A stretch of 64,000 nucleotides of DNA from Arcobacter sp. CECT 8986 (GCF_004116725.1 NZ_PDKG01000002.1:186001-250000); one strand, 5' to 3'; positions 8,478 through 16,560 are shown, numbered from the stretch's first letter. Program-made: numbers and translations. The notes: generated from the letters alone by a model not told the origin.

Positions 8478-9377
8478 ATGAGAATTAAATATATATTAGT
8501 TTTATTTCTAACACTAGCATCAGCAGCAATAGCTGCAGATGCAACAAGTGCAATATTTGGAAAAGATTTAATACCAAATATCTTGGCATATGATAAAGAG
8601 GGAACTTTACATTTAGGAAAATGGTTTACTTTGCTACAAAGTACATATTTTAAACCTATATTTTTAGGCGTATTAATAGGAGTACCAACAGTCTTTTTTA
8701 TACACTATAAAATAATAGGACCAATGATATTTTCACATGATAGAAAAAAGATATTTGTTTTTTCAGTATTTAATAGAATAATACATACAATAGCAGCAAT
8801 AGCATTTATATTAATAGTACCAACAGGATTTATAATCGTATTTGGAACAACATTTGGTGGAGGAGAATTAGTAAGAATAAGTAAAGATATTCATGCAATA
8901 GCAACAATATTATTTGTAATATCAGTAATACCAATGTTAATAATGTGGTTTAAGGATATGCTACCAACAAGTGATGATATAAAATGGATGATGATATTAG
9001 GAGGATATTTAAATAAAAGAAAAGACCCCATCCCAGCAGGAAGATTTAATGCAGGACAAAAGATGTGGTTTTATGTATGTACCTTCGGAGGGATAGTAAT
9101 GATTCTAACAGGTGCAATAATGTTTTTCCAAGATTTTAAAATAGAATTCATAATATCATTAGGAATATCACAAATAGATTTATTAAGAGGAAGCGCAATA
9201 GTGCATAATGTATTAGGAATGGCAGTAGCAGCACTATTTATGACCCACGTATATATGTCAGTATTTGCAATAAAAGGAGCAATACATAGTATAATAACAG
9301 GATATAAAGAGGAAGAAGAAGTAGAGATTCTACATAGTACTTTTTATAAAAAGTTAAAAAATGACAATAAAATCTAA
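8478..9377 (+). CDS. fdhC: Formate dehydrogenase cytochrome b subunit FdhC1
   Basis: A 299-residue membrane anchor, identical to 1149-2048. It has a signal-like N-terminus and about four later helices (near 57-77, 100-122, 140-157, 203-222, 245-262). Compared with FdhC2 it reads FNRIIH where FdhC2 reads FHRFIHW, so one of the two His in that helix is absent. A strong terminator follows at 9387, closing the operon tatS-fdhABC. Confidence 0.93.
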   Translation: MRIKYILVLFLTLASAAIAADATSAIFGKDLIPNILAYDKEGTLHLGKWFTLLQSTYFKPIFLGVLIGVPTVFFIHYKIIGPMIFSHDRKKIFVFSVFNRIIHTIAAIAFILIVPTGFIIVFGTTFGGGELVRISKDIHAIATILFVISVIPMLIMWFKDMLPTSDDIKWMMILGGYLNKRKDPIPAGRFNAGQKMWFYVCTFGGIVMILTGAIMFFQDFKIEFIISLGISQIDLLRGSAIVHNVLGMAVAALFMTHVYMSVFAIKGAIHSIITGYKEEEEVEILHSTFYKKLKNDNKI

Positions 9378-9386
9378 AAATTCATA

Positions 9387-9416
9387 AAAAATCCTCTCTT
9401 TTTTGAGGGGATTTTT
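9387..9416 (+). terminator. Rho-independent terminator after fdhC1
   Basis: A 12-bp stem (9387-9398 with 9405-9416, one G-T) closed by a T6 loop, with A-rich and T-rich flanks. It lies 10 bases past the fdhC1 stop. Confidence 0.85.
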
Positions 9417-9462
9417 ATTTCAATTTTAAAAAATTTCAAAAAATTTCAAAATTTCTTTTTTA

Positions 9463-9476
9463 TTGATTTAAATCAA
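9463..9476. promoter_or_regulatory. FNR/CRP-type operator TTGAT-TTAA-ATCAA
   Basis: A perfect match to the TTGAT-N4-ATCAA box of CRP/FNR-family regulators, part of a 16-bp palindrome at 9462-9477. It lies 361 bases before the TorD-like gene, far for a classic activator site, so an unmarked promoter nearby or a chance match remains possible. Confidence 0.5.
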
Positions 9477-9519
9477 TATCAATTTACAAAAAAATTATCT
9501 TTTTTAAACTACTTTTTTT

Positions 9520-9540
9520 AATGTGCAAAATAGGCATATT
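9520..9540. promoter_or_regulatory. ModE-like box 3 (AATGTGC-N7-GCATATT)
   Basis: Same 7-7-7 layout as boxes 1 and 2, with one arm differing by a single base. It is upstream of the second FDH operon. Confidence 0.6.
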
Positions 9541-9732
9541 TTTTAAAATATGATAAAAAGGGTGCGCCCAAAATCGTGTCAAAATAGTAGAAAAGTTACA
9601 TAAAAATTAATAAATTATTTTTTATCAAAAAAAGTTGTATCTTTTTTACTATATATATGCTCTAAACATTGATTATGTAGGCTTTTAACATAAATAATTA
9701 AGTAAGCTTTAAAGTTTCTACATCTACAATTA

Positions 9733-9750
9733 GGTAAATAAAAATTTACC
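9733..9750. promoter_or_regulatory. Inverted repeat GGTAAA-N6-TTTACC upstream of the second TorD-like gene
   Basis: Second copy of the element at 2154-2171, with the same spacer length and nearly the same flanks. It lies 87 bases before the ATG at 9838. Confidence 0.5.
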
Positions 9751-9837
9751 AAAATAAAAAGATGTTCGATGAAATGGTAAAAATAAGACTACTTTTGTCC
9801 TGTTTTAAAGTATCACTTTTTATTTTTAGGATGTAAA

Positions 9838-10602
9838 ATGAAAGAAACAGAAATTAATAAAGCAAGAGCAATATACTATAAAATATTTAGCTCATTTTTT
9901 GTTTATTCAAAAGATATAAATAAATATGAAAATTTATTAGAATTAATTGAGGTTGTAAAAAATAATGGATTGGATAGTTCTAGTGGTGAAGCTTTTTTAA
10001 ATTTATCACAAAAATTACCAAAAGATTCAAATGAATTATTATTACAAGAGTTTGATAATATTTTTTATAATCCACAAACAACACAAATAAGAACAACAGC
10101 TTCATATTATGATGAAGGTGTAGAAAGTGGAAGAAAAAGAGTTCAAATGCTTGATTTTCTTGCAAAAACAAAAATAAGAAGAGATGAAAAGAAATTTAGT
10201 GAGTATGAAGATTCAATTGGATTTATTTTTACTGTTCTTTGTGAGCTTGCAAATTTAGTTTCAGAAGGTCAAGAACAATATAAAACAGTTCAACACTGTA
10301 TATTCAAAGATATTTTAAATGAATTTGTTGAAGATTTTTCTAAAATTGTTTATGAACATGAAAAATCAGATATTTATAAAGATGTAATTGCTGCGTTAGT
10401 ATCTTTTATGGAATTTGAAAGATTATATTTAGAAGTATCAAAAGCAAAAGCTAAAACAACAATAACTCAAGTAGAACAAAAAGAAGAAATTTCAGAAGAA
10501 GAAAAAGAAAGAAGAGCAAGAAATAAAGCTGCTAAAGCAGCAGGACCAAAAAAACAACAAGATGATGTTTTTGTTACATATGATGTAGAAAAAGACATCT
10601 AA
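9838..10602 (+). CDS. TorD/DmsD-family chaperone for formate dehydrogenase (copy 2)
   Basis: A 254-residue helical protein paralogous to 3869-4570 (shared NKARAIYYKIFSSFF, FYNPQTTQIRTTASYYDEG, VYEHEKSDIYKD). TorD-like chaperones keep molybdoenzyme precursors folded for cofactor insertion and Tat export. It has a long charged C-terminal tail (about 205-254, EEKERRARNKAAKAAGPKK) that copy 1 has only as a shorter basic tail. It leads operon 2. An 86-base gap with two overlapping hairpins separates it from the small Tat gene. Confidence 0.85.
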   Translation: MKETEINKARAIYYKIFSSFFVYSKDINKYENLLELIEVVKNNGLDSSSGEAFLNLSQKLPKDSNELLLQEFDNIFYNPQTTQIRTTASYYDEGVESGRKRVQMLDFLAKTKIRRDEKKFSEYEDSIGFIFTVLCELANLVSEGQEQYKTVQHCIFKDILNEFVEDFSKIVYEHEKSDIYKDVIAALVSFMEFERLYLEVSKAKAKTTITQVEQKEEISEEEKERRARNKAAKAAGPKKQQDDVFVTYDVEKDI

Positions 10603-10614
10603 TTAAGTTCTTTT

Positions 10615-10666
10615 AAGAGGCTAAGAAAGATTAATTTTATTAGTTTTTCTTAGTCTCTTAGAGACT
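10615..10666 (+). promoter_or_regulatory. Overlapping intercistronic hairpins between the chaperone and small Tat genes
   Basis: Hairpin A pairs 10615-10628 with 10646-10659 (14 bp, one G-T, 17-base loop). Hairpin B pairs 10652-10657 with 10661-10666 (6 bp, loop TTA). They share 10652-10659, so only one can form at a time. No T-run follows, so mRNA processing or unequal expression of operon genes is more likely than termination. Confidence 0.5.
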
Positions 10667-10688
10667 GAAAAAACAATAAGGATCAACT

Positions 10689-10892
10689 ATGCAAGAAGAT
10701 AGAAGACAATTTGTCAAAAAAAGTGCAATGGTTGTTGGTGCAAGTGTAGCTGTTGGTGCTACTACACTAGCTGCAAGTGGAAAAAGCCATGAGGCTGATT
10801 CTAATGGTGTTGTTGTAGGTAACTCAACTAAAAAAGAGATAACTTACAAAAAAACTAAAGCTTGGGAAGAGTATTACAAACAAGCAAAATAG
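10689..10892 (+). CDS. Small twin-arginine protein preceding FdhA (copy 2)
   Basis: A 67-residue Tat-signal protein (DRRQFVKK at 4-11, hydrophobic to about 30, LAAS) with a tail containing NGVVVGNSTKKE and WEEYYKQAK. Same length and layout as 4787-4990, with different signal residues. It starts after AAGGATCAACT and lies 12 bases before fdhA2. Each fdhA having its own partner suggests an obligate role in assembly or as a small subunit. The function is not established here. Confidence 0.85.
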   Translation: MQEDRRQFVKKSAMVVGASVAVGATTLAASGKSHEADSNGVVVGNSTKKEITYKKTKAWEEYYKQAK

Positions 10893-10904
10893 AAAGGTGT
10901 TAAT

Positions 10905-13736
10905 ATGTCTAATAGTACATATGATGCACTAAAAGCAAAAGTAGGTAGAAGATCATTTATTAAAATGGCTGCTGTGGCTACTGCTTCTGGTGCGATAAGC
11001 GCTTTTGCAAATACTAATGATGGTGTTACTAGAGAAGCAACAAGTGAAGAGATTAAAAATCCTTTTCCTGGTTCTAAAAAAGTAAAAACTATCTGTACAG
11101 CATGTTCTGTTGGTTGTGGTATTATTGCAGAAGTACATAACGGAGTTTGGGTAAGACAAGAAGTTGCACAAGATCATCCAGTTTCACTTGGAGGACATTG
11201 TTGTAAAGGTGCTGATATGATCGATATGGTTAGATCAGAAGTAAGACTTAAACATCCAATGGTTAAAGAAAAAGGTCAATGGAAAAGAATTTCTTGGGAT
11301 GATGCATACGATAGAATCTCTAAGAAACTTAAAGATTTAAGAGAGAAAGAAAGTCCAGACGCGACTATGTTTTTAGGCTCAGCAAAAATGAGTACAGAGC
11401 AAGCATATTATTTTAGAAAATTTGCTGCAATGTATGGAACTAATAACATAGATCACCAAGCTAGAATCTGACATAGTGCAACAGTTGCCGGTGTGGCAAA
11501 TACATGGGGTTATGGCGCTATGACTAACTCTTTAGGTGATATACAAAATGCGAAGTCTATAATTATTTTTGGTGCGAATCCTGCTGTGAATCACCCAGTT
11601 GGTTTTGGACATTTTCTTAAAGCAAAAGAGAGAAATAATGCAAAAATAATAGTAATAGACCCAATTTTTACTAAAACAGCTGCAAAAGCTGATTACTTTT
11701 GTCAAATTAGACCAGGAACAGATATTCCATTTATGTATGGGATGTTAAATATTATATTTAAAAATGGTTGGCATGATGATAATTTCATAGATGATAGAGT
11801 TTATGGAATGGATTTAATTAAAGAAGAAGCAAAAAAATGGACTCCTGAAAAAGTTGCAGACATTACAGGTGTACCAGCTGATAAATTAATTCAAATTACA
11901 ACAGTTTATGCTAAAAATTCTCCAGGTACATTAATTTGGGCAATGGGTTTAACTCAGCATACAATCGGAAGTTCAAATACAAGAATGGCTCCAATCGTAC
12001 AATTAGCTCTTGGAAATATGGGTAGAGCAGGTGGTGGAACTAATATCTTAAGAGGGCACGACAATGTTCAAGGTGCTACAGATATGTGTTGTTTATCACA
12101 TACATTACCAGGTTATTATGGATTAGCTGATGGTTCATGGAAATATTTTGCACAACAATGGAAAGTTGATTATAATTGGTTAAAAGGTCAATTCCAAGCT
12201 CCTGAGTGGATGAATAAAAAAGGATTCACACTTGCTAGATGGTGGGCTGGAGTATTAAATGGAAAAGACGGAAATGATAAATCACACAATGGTAAAACAA
12301 GCCTAAAAGCACTTTTTGTAATGGGTAATGGAGTTACATCTGTTGCACAACAAGCAAAAATAAAAGAAGGTTTAGACAACTTAGAATTATTAGTTTTATC
12401 TGACCCATTTGTAAATGAAGCTGCAATCTTAACTGATAAACAAGATGATGTATTTATCTTACCAGCAGCAACTCAATTTGAAACAAGTGGTTCTGTAACA
12501 GCAACTAATAGATCTGTTCAATGGAGAACACAAGTAGTTGAGCCATTATATGAATCAAAACCAGATCAAGAAGTTCTATTTGAATTAGCAAAAAGATTAG
12601 GTTTTTATGACCAATATGTTTCTGCTATGAAAGATGAAAAAGGTAACTTCTCTTGGCCAGAAGATGCAACAAGAGAAATTGCAAGAACAATTAAAACTAT
12701 TGGTTTAACAGGTTGGACACCAGAAAGATTGAAAAAACATACTGAAAATTGGCATATGTTTGATCAAGTAACTCTAAGAGGTTATGGTGAAATGAAAGGT
12801 GAATATTATGGATTGCCTTGGCCTTGTTGGACAGAAAAACATGGAGGAAGCCCACTTCTTTATAACACTAATTTAAGTGTAAAAGATGGAGGTATGGGAT
12901 TCAGAAATAGATTTGGATTAGAGCATGATGGTGTTTCTCAATTAGCGGGAACTGGTAGTGCACCAAAAGATTCAAAAGTAAATGGTGGATATCCTGAAAT
13001 TACAAGAGATAATATCGAAGCAGTTTTAGGAATTAAATTAACTGAAGATGAAAAAAGAAGAATTGGTAAAAACTGGAAAGTTGATACTTCAAATATTATT
13101 GCTGAAAAATGTATGGAAGCAGGTGTTGCACCTTATGGAAATGCAAGAGCAAGAGCAAATGTTTGGGAATTCCCAGATAAAATACCAATGCACAGAGAGC
13201 CATTACACTCTCCAAGATTTGATTTAGTTAAAAAATATCCAACATTTGAGAATAAACCAGACCATTATAGAGTTGACACACAATACATGAGTAAACAATC
13301 TGAAAAAGATTGGTCAAAAGAGTTCCCAATTAACTTGGTAACTGGAAGACTTGTAAACTTAAATGGTGCAGGTATGGAGAACAGAGCTTCTAAATATTTA
13401 GCAGCATTAACTCCTGAAATGTTCTGTGATATTAATCCAGAATTAGCAGGAAAATTAGGCGTAAGAGATGGCGATATGATATGGATTCATTCACCTGAAG
13501 GAACAAAAATTAAAGTTAAAGCAAAATATTCATATGCAGTTAGCCCAGACAGAGTTTGGCTACCATTCCATTTTGCTGGACATTTCCAAGGTGAAGATAT
13601 GACTCATAAATATCCTAAAGGAACTAAACCTTATGCGGTTGGTGAAAGTGCAAATACTGTTACAAACTACGGTTATGACATTATTACACAAATACCAGAA
13701 ACAAAAGGTGGATTATGCCGAGTAGAAAGAGCGTAG
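10905..13736 (+). CDS. fdhA: Selenocysteine formate dehydrogenase catalytic subunit FdhA2 (TGA at 11469-11471 read as Sec)
   Basis: A 943-residue Tat-exported FDH large subunit (GRRSFIK at 14-20) with a [4Fe-4S] motif (CTACSVGC...CCKG). The in-frame TGA is codon 189, in ARI-U-HSATVAG. The frame continues to 13736 without interruption. It differs from FdhA1 throughout, including an extra KDGNDKSHNG-type insertion near residue 455, and lacks the MDIVDNEIKVVKDD insertion seen in FdhA1. A SECIS-like structure identical to that of fdhA1 follows the TGA. It is the centre of operon torD-tatS-fdhABC. Confidence 0.96.
11472..11522 (+). promoter_or_regulatory. SECIS-like element of fdhA2
   Basis: Same two-part hairpin as 5571-5621: an outer 8-bp stem right after TGA (11472-11479 with 11515-11522), and an inner 5-bp stem (11485-11489 with 11495-11499) with a GGTGT loop. 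The 66-base block 11459-11524 is identical to 5558-5623 although the flanks differ, even at silent positions. Confidence 0.85.
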
Positions 13737-13745
13737 GAGTTTATT

Positions 13746-14357
13746 ATGAGTAATTCAGAATTATCAAGAATGAAATTTTATTGTGATGAAGGTAGATGTA
13801 TTGAATGTGATGGTTGTTCAGTAGCTTGTGCAGAAGCTCACGAACTTCCATCTGGAATCAATAGAAGAAAAGTAATCACAATTAATGAAGGTAAAGAAGG
13901 GTTAGAGTACTCTTTATCAATAGCTTGTATGCATTGTACTGATGCACCTTGTGAGCAAGTGTGTCCAGTAGATTGTTTCTATATCAGAGAAGATGGGATT
14001 GTTCTTCATGATAAAGATAAATGTATAGGTTGTGCTTATTGTTTATACGCTTGTCCTTTTGGGGCACCACAATTTCCAAGAGATGGTGCATTTGGTACAA
14101 AAGGAGCAATGGATAAATGTACAATGTGTGCAGGTGGTCCACTAGAAACAAATAGTGAACATGAAAGAGAGCTTTATGGACAAAATAGAATTGCAGAAGG
14201 TAAAGTTCCTGTATGTGCAGCTATGTGTTCAACAAAAGCATTATTAGTTGGTGAATCTCAAGAAATTAGTAAAATTTATAGAGAAAGAGTTTTGTCAAGA
14301 GGTCACGGTGTTCAAAAAGCACCTATGACATGGGGTACTGCCTACGGGGCAAAATGA
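13746..14357 (+). CDS. fdhB: Formate dehydrogenase iron-sulfur subunit FdhB2
   Basis: A 203-residue four-cluster ferredoxin subunit. The first motif reads CIECDGCSVAC where FdhB1 has CIECFACTVGC; the other clusters are conserved (CMHCTDAPCEQVC, CIGCAYCLYAC, CTMC...CAAMC). AGGAG precedes the ATG, 9 bases after the fdhA2 stop. Codon use is mixed ATA/ATT/ATC for Ile, like most of the window and unlike FdhB1. Confidence 0.95.
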   Translation: MSNSELSRMKFYCDEGRCIECDGCSVACAEAHELPSGINRRKVITINEGKEGLEYSLSIACMHCTDAPCEQVCPVDCFYIREDGIVLHDKDKCIGCAYCLYACPFGAPQFPRDGAFGTKGAMDKCTMCAGGPLETNSEHERELYGQNRIAEGKVPVCAAMCSTKALLVGESQEISKIYRERVLSRGHGVQKAPMTWGTAYGAK

Positions 14358-14362
14358 GGTAG

Positions 14363-15262
14363 ATGATGAAAAAATATATAATACTTCTACTTTTTGTACT
14401 AGCATCAGTAGCATTAGCTGCTGATGAATCAAGTGCTATATTTGGTAAAGATATTATTCCAAATATTTTAGCATATGATAAAGAGGGCTCTTTACATTTA
14501 GGAAAATGGTTTACTTTATTACAAGGTAAATATTTTTCAATTGCATTTTTAGCAATAGCTTTAGGAGTTCCAGCAGTTTTCTTGGTTCACTATTTAATTA
14601 TAGGACCAATGATTTTTTCACACGATAGAAAAAAAATACACGTATTTACAATATTTCATAGATTTATCCATTGGTTAGCAGGATTTTCATTTATTGTTTT
14701 AATACCAACAGGTTTTGTTATGGTATTTGGTACATTTTTTGGTGGAGGAGAATTTGTAAGAGTTTGTAAAGAACTTCATGCAATCTCAACTGTATTCTTT
14801 GCAATATCAGTTTTACCAATGCTATTTATGTGGCTTAAAGAGATGTTACCGACAAGTGATGATATCAAATGGATGATGATTTTAGGTGGATACCTAAATA
14901 AAAGAAAAGACCCTATCCCAGCAGGTAAGTTTAACGCAGGACAAAAAATGTGGTTCTGGACTTGTACTTTTGGTGGAATTATTATGATTATAACAGGTGC
15001 AATTATGTATTTTCAAGATTTTAAACTTGAAATTATTGCATCACTTGGGTTATCACAAATTGACTTATTAAGAGCAAGTGCGATAGTGCATAATGTTTTA
15101 GGAATGGCAGTAGCTGCACTATTTATGACACATGTTTATATGTCAGTATTTGCAATTAAAGGTGCAATACATAGTATGATAACAGGTTATAAAGAAGAAG
15201 AAGAAGTTGAGATTCTTCACAGTACTTATTATAAAAAGTTAAAAGAGAAAAAAGAGATATAA
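14363..15262 (+). CDS. fdhC: Formate dehydrogenase cytochrome b subunit FdhC2
   Basis: A 299-residue membrane cytochrome b subunit, colinear with FdhC1. It has a signal-like N-terminus ending VALAAD and about four following helices. The first haem-region helix keeps FHRFIHW, with both His. Other candidate ligands are in ELHA, IVHNV and THVYM. GAGG precedes tandem ATG codons at 14363 and 14366. A terminator follows at 15273. Confidence 0.93.
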   Translation: MMKKYIILLLFVLASVALAADESSAIFGKDIIPNILAYDKEGSLHLGKWFTLLQGKYFSIAFLAIALGVPAVFLVHYLIIGPMIFSHDRKKIHVFTIFHRFIHWLAGFSFIVLIPTGFVMVFGTFFGGGEFVRVCKELHAISTVFFAISVLPMLFMWLKEMLPTSDDIKWMMILGGYLNKRKDPIPAGKFNAGQKMWFWTCTFGGIIMIITGAIMYFQDFKLEIIASLGLSQIDLLRASAIVHNVLGMAVAALFMTHVYMSVFAIKGAIHSMITGYKEEEEVEILHSTYYKKLKEKKEI

Positions 15263-15272
15263 TAGTAAGTTA

Positions 15273-15304
15273 AAAACTGGTAAGATTAAGTTCTTACTAG
15301 TTTT
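15273..15304 (+). terminator. Terminator after fdhC2
   Basis: A 13-bp stem (15273-15285 with 15292-15304, one G-T) and a TTAAGT loop. Its right arm ends in TTTT and touches the -10 element of the fdhD promoter. Confidence 0.75.
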
Positions 15305-15309
15305 ATAAT
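15304..15309 (+). promoter_or_regulatory. -10 element TATAAT of the fdhD operon
   Basis: A consensus TATAAT directly upstream of ModE-like box 4. Transcription would begin near 15316-15318, inside the box, a layout that suits repression. Confidence 0.55.
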
Positions 15310-15317
15310 ATACTAGA

Positions 15318-15338
15318 AATATGCAAAAAAAACATATT
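15318..15338. promoter_or_regulatory. ModE-like box 4 (AATATGC-N7-ACATATT)
   Basis: 13 of 14 arm positions match, with the standard 7-base spacer. It covers the upstream candidate ATG at 15321, which argues that the true fdhD start is further on, at 15354. Confidence 0.6.
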
Positions 15339-15353
15339 ATAAAGAAGTTGGGA

Positions 15354-16142
15354 ATGGGAAACGATAAATATTTAAAAAAAGTAATAATAGAAAAAGTTTC
15401 AGGCGATGAATCAGTAGAGTTTGAAGATGTAACAATTGAAGAAGCAAGATTAAATCTCTATTTAAATGGTCAAAAAGCAATTTCTATGATGTGTATACCA
15501 ATTGATCAAGATGCACATGCAATTGGGTTTTTAATGAGTGAAAATGTTATATCAAGTGTAGATGATATAAAAGAGTTTTATATTAGTGAAGATGGTTTAA
15601 GAGTTGATATTACTGCAAGAATCAATGAAGAATCATTAGAAAATCTTTATAAAGAGAAGACTTTAGTAAGTGGTTGTGGTGGTGGAGTAACTGGAAATGT
15701 TGAAGGAAATGTTGAAGTTCCTTTTAATCAAATAGCATTTCAAGTAAAACCAGAAACAATATCAACTGAAGTAAAAAAGTTTTATGAAGAGAGTGAACTA
15801 TATAAATTAACAGGTTGTGTTCATAAAGCAATGATATATTTGCAAGATGGTACAACTGTAACATCAGAAGATATCGGAAGACATAATGCAATTGATAAAG
15901 TTGTAGGTAAGTGTAAAATAAAAGGTCTTGATACTTCTAAAGCTGTTTTATTTGTAAGTGGTAGATTATCATCAGAAATGGTAACAAAAGCAGTAATGCA
16001 CCGAATTCCTATTGTAGTTTCAAGAACAGCACCAACATATCTTGGAGTTCAAACAGCACATAAACATGGTGTTACATTAATAGGTTTTGCTAGAGGCAAA
16101 CGAATGAATATATATACTCATCAAGGAAGAATCGATGTCTAG
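15354..16142 (+). CDS. fdhD: Formate dehydrogenase accessory sulfurtransferase FdhD
   Basis: A 262-residue FdhD family protein, which moves sulfur from a cysteine desulfurase to the Mo/W cofactor of FDH. Family motifs seen are GCGGGVTG, TGCVHKA, EDIGRHNAIDKVVG and GFARGKRMNIYTH. An earlier in-frame ATG at 15321 lies inside the operator and lacks a Shine-Dalgarno, while ATG 15354 follows AAGAAG, so I prefer the latter. The Cys pair of E. coli FdhD (CxxC) is reduced here to a single Cys in SGCGGG. The stop overlaps the next gene by 8 bases. Confidence 0.92.
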   Translation: MGNDKYLKKVIIEKVSGDESVEFEDVTIEEARLNLYLNGQKAISMMCIPIDQDAHAIGFLMSENVISSVDDIKEFYISEDGLRVDITARINEESLENLYKEKTLVSGCGGGVTGNVEGNVEVPFNQIAFQVKPETISTEVKKFYEESELYKLTGCVHKAMIYLQDGTTVTSEDIGRHNAIDKVVGKCKIKGLDTSKAVLFVSGRLSSEMVTKAVMHRIPIVVSRTAPTYLGVQTAHKHGVTLIGFARGKRMNIYTHQGRIDV

Positions 16143-16560
16143 TATTGATGATAATGAAAAAATAGAACTTGATAATATTCAAAAAGAGTTAATTTTGACT
16201 AATTTAGATGCAGATGGTAAACTATCTTGTATTAAAGCTTTTAAAGTTGCAAGATTAATAGGTAAACATCCAAAAGAGATGTCTGCTATTACTAAAAGTT
16301 TAGGTATCAAAATTACAAATTGTGAATTAGGTGTTTTTGGAAAATTAAATTTTCATGACCCACATATATCAGTTTATAATAGATTACAACAAAATTATAT
16401 GGGCAACAAAGAATTAGAGTGTAAAGTGTTATGGGATGAGGCACAAAACTCTACTTTAAAAATGGTTGGTTCAACAGTAAAAAATTCAGATATAGAAGTT
16501 ACTCATTGTCAATTAGGATGTTTTAGGGAAAGGAAAGGCAAAAATGAAGGTAAAAGTTAA
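16135..16560 (+). CDS. Small Cys-motif protein of unknown function in the FdhD-ModE operon
   Basis: A 141-residue soluble protein I cannot name. Its N-terminal half has LTNLDADGKLSCIKAFKVA, then a helix-turn-helix-like KHPKEMSAITKSLGIKI and the motif TNCELGVFGKL. The C-terminal half repeats the idea with THCQLGCFRE near the end, so CxLGxF occurs twice. A shorter paralogue lies at 61009-61356. It overlaps fdhD at its start and modE at its end (17 bases), so it is part of the cofactor operon. Metal or sulfur binding, or DNA binding, are possible; none is shown. Confidence 0.75.
   Translation: MSSIDDNEKIELDNIQKELILTNLDADGKLSCIKAFKVARLIGKHPKEMSAITKSLGIKITNCELGVFGKLNFHDPHISVYNRLQQNYMGNKELECKVLWDEAQNSTLKMVGSTVKNSDIEVTHCQLGCFRERKGKNEGKS

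Larger units (their letters stand above)
7330..9379 (+). repeat. Right copy of the 2.05-kb exact direct repeat
   Basis: Same sequence as 1-2050 at offset 7329. It covers the last 172 codons of fdhA1, all of fdhB1 and all of fdhC1, and ends at 9379, just before the terminator at 9387. Confidence 0.95.
9380..9837. other. 458-base noncoding regulatory region between the two FDH operons
   Basis: No convincing gene lies here. In order it holds the fdhC1 terminator (9387-9416), three copies of an AAATTTCAAA-like run (9427-9455), an FNR-type palindrome (9463-9476), a ModE-like box (9520-9540), a GC-rich quasi-palindrome GGGTGCGCCC (9560-9569) that stands out in AT-rich surroundings, and the GGTAAA-N6-TTTACC repeat (9733-9750). 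It ends with the leader of the second TorD-like gene. Confidence 0.7.
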
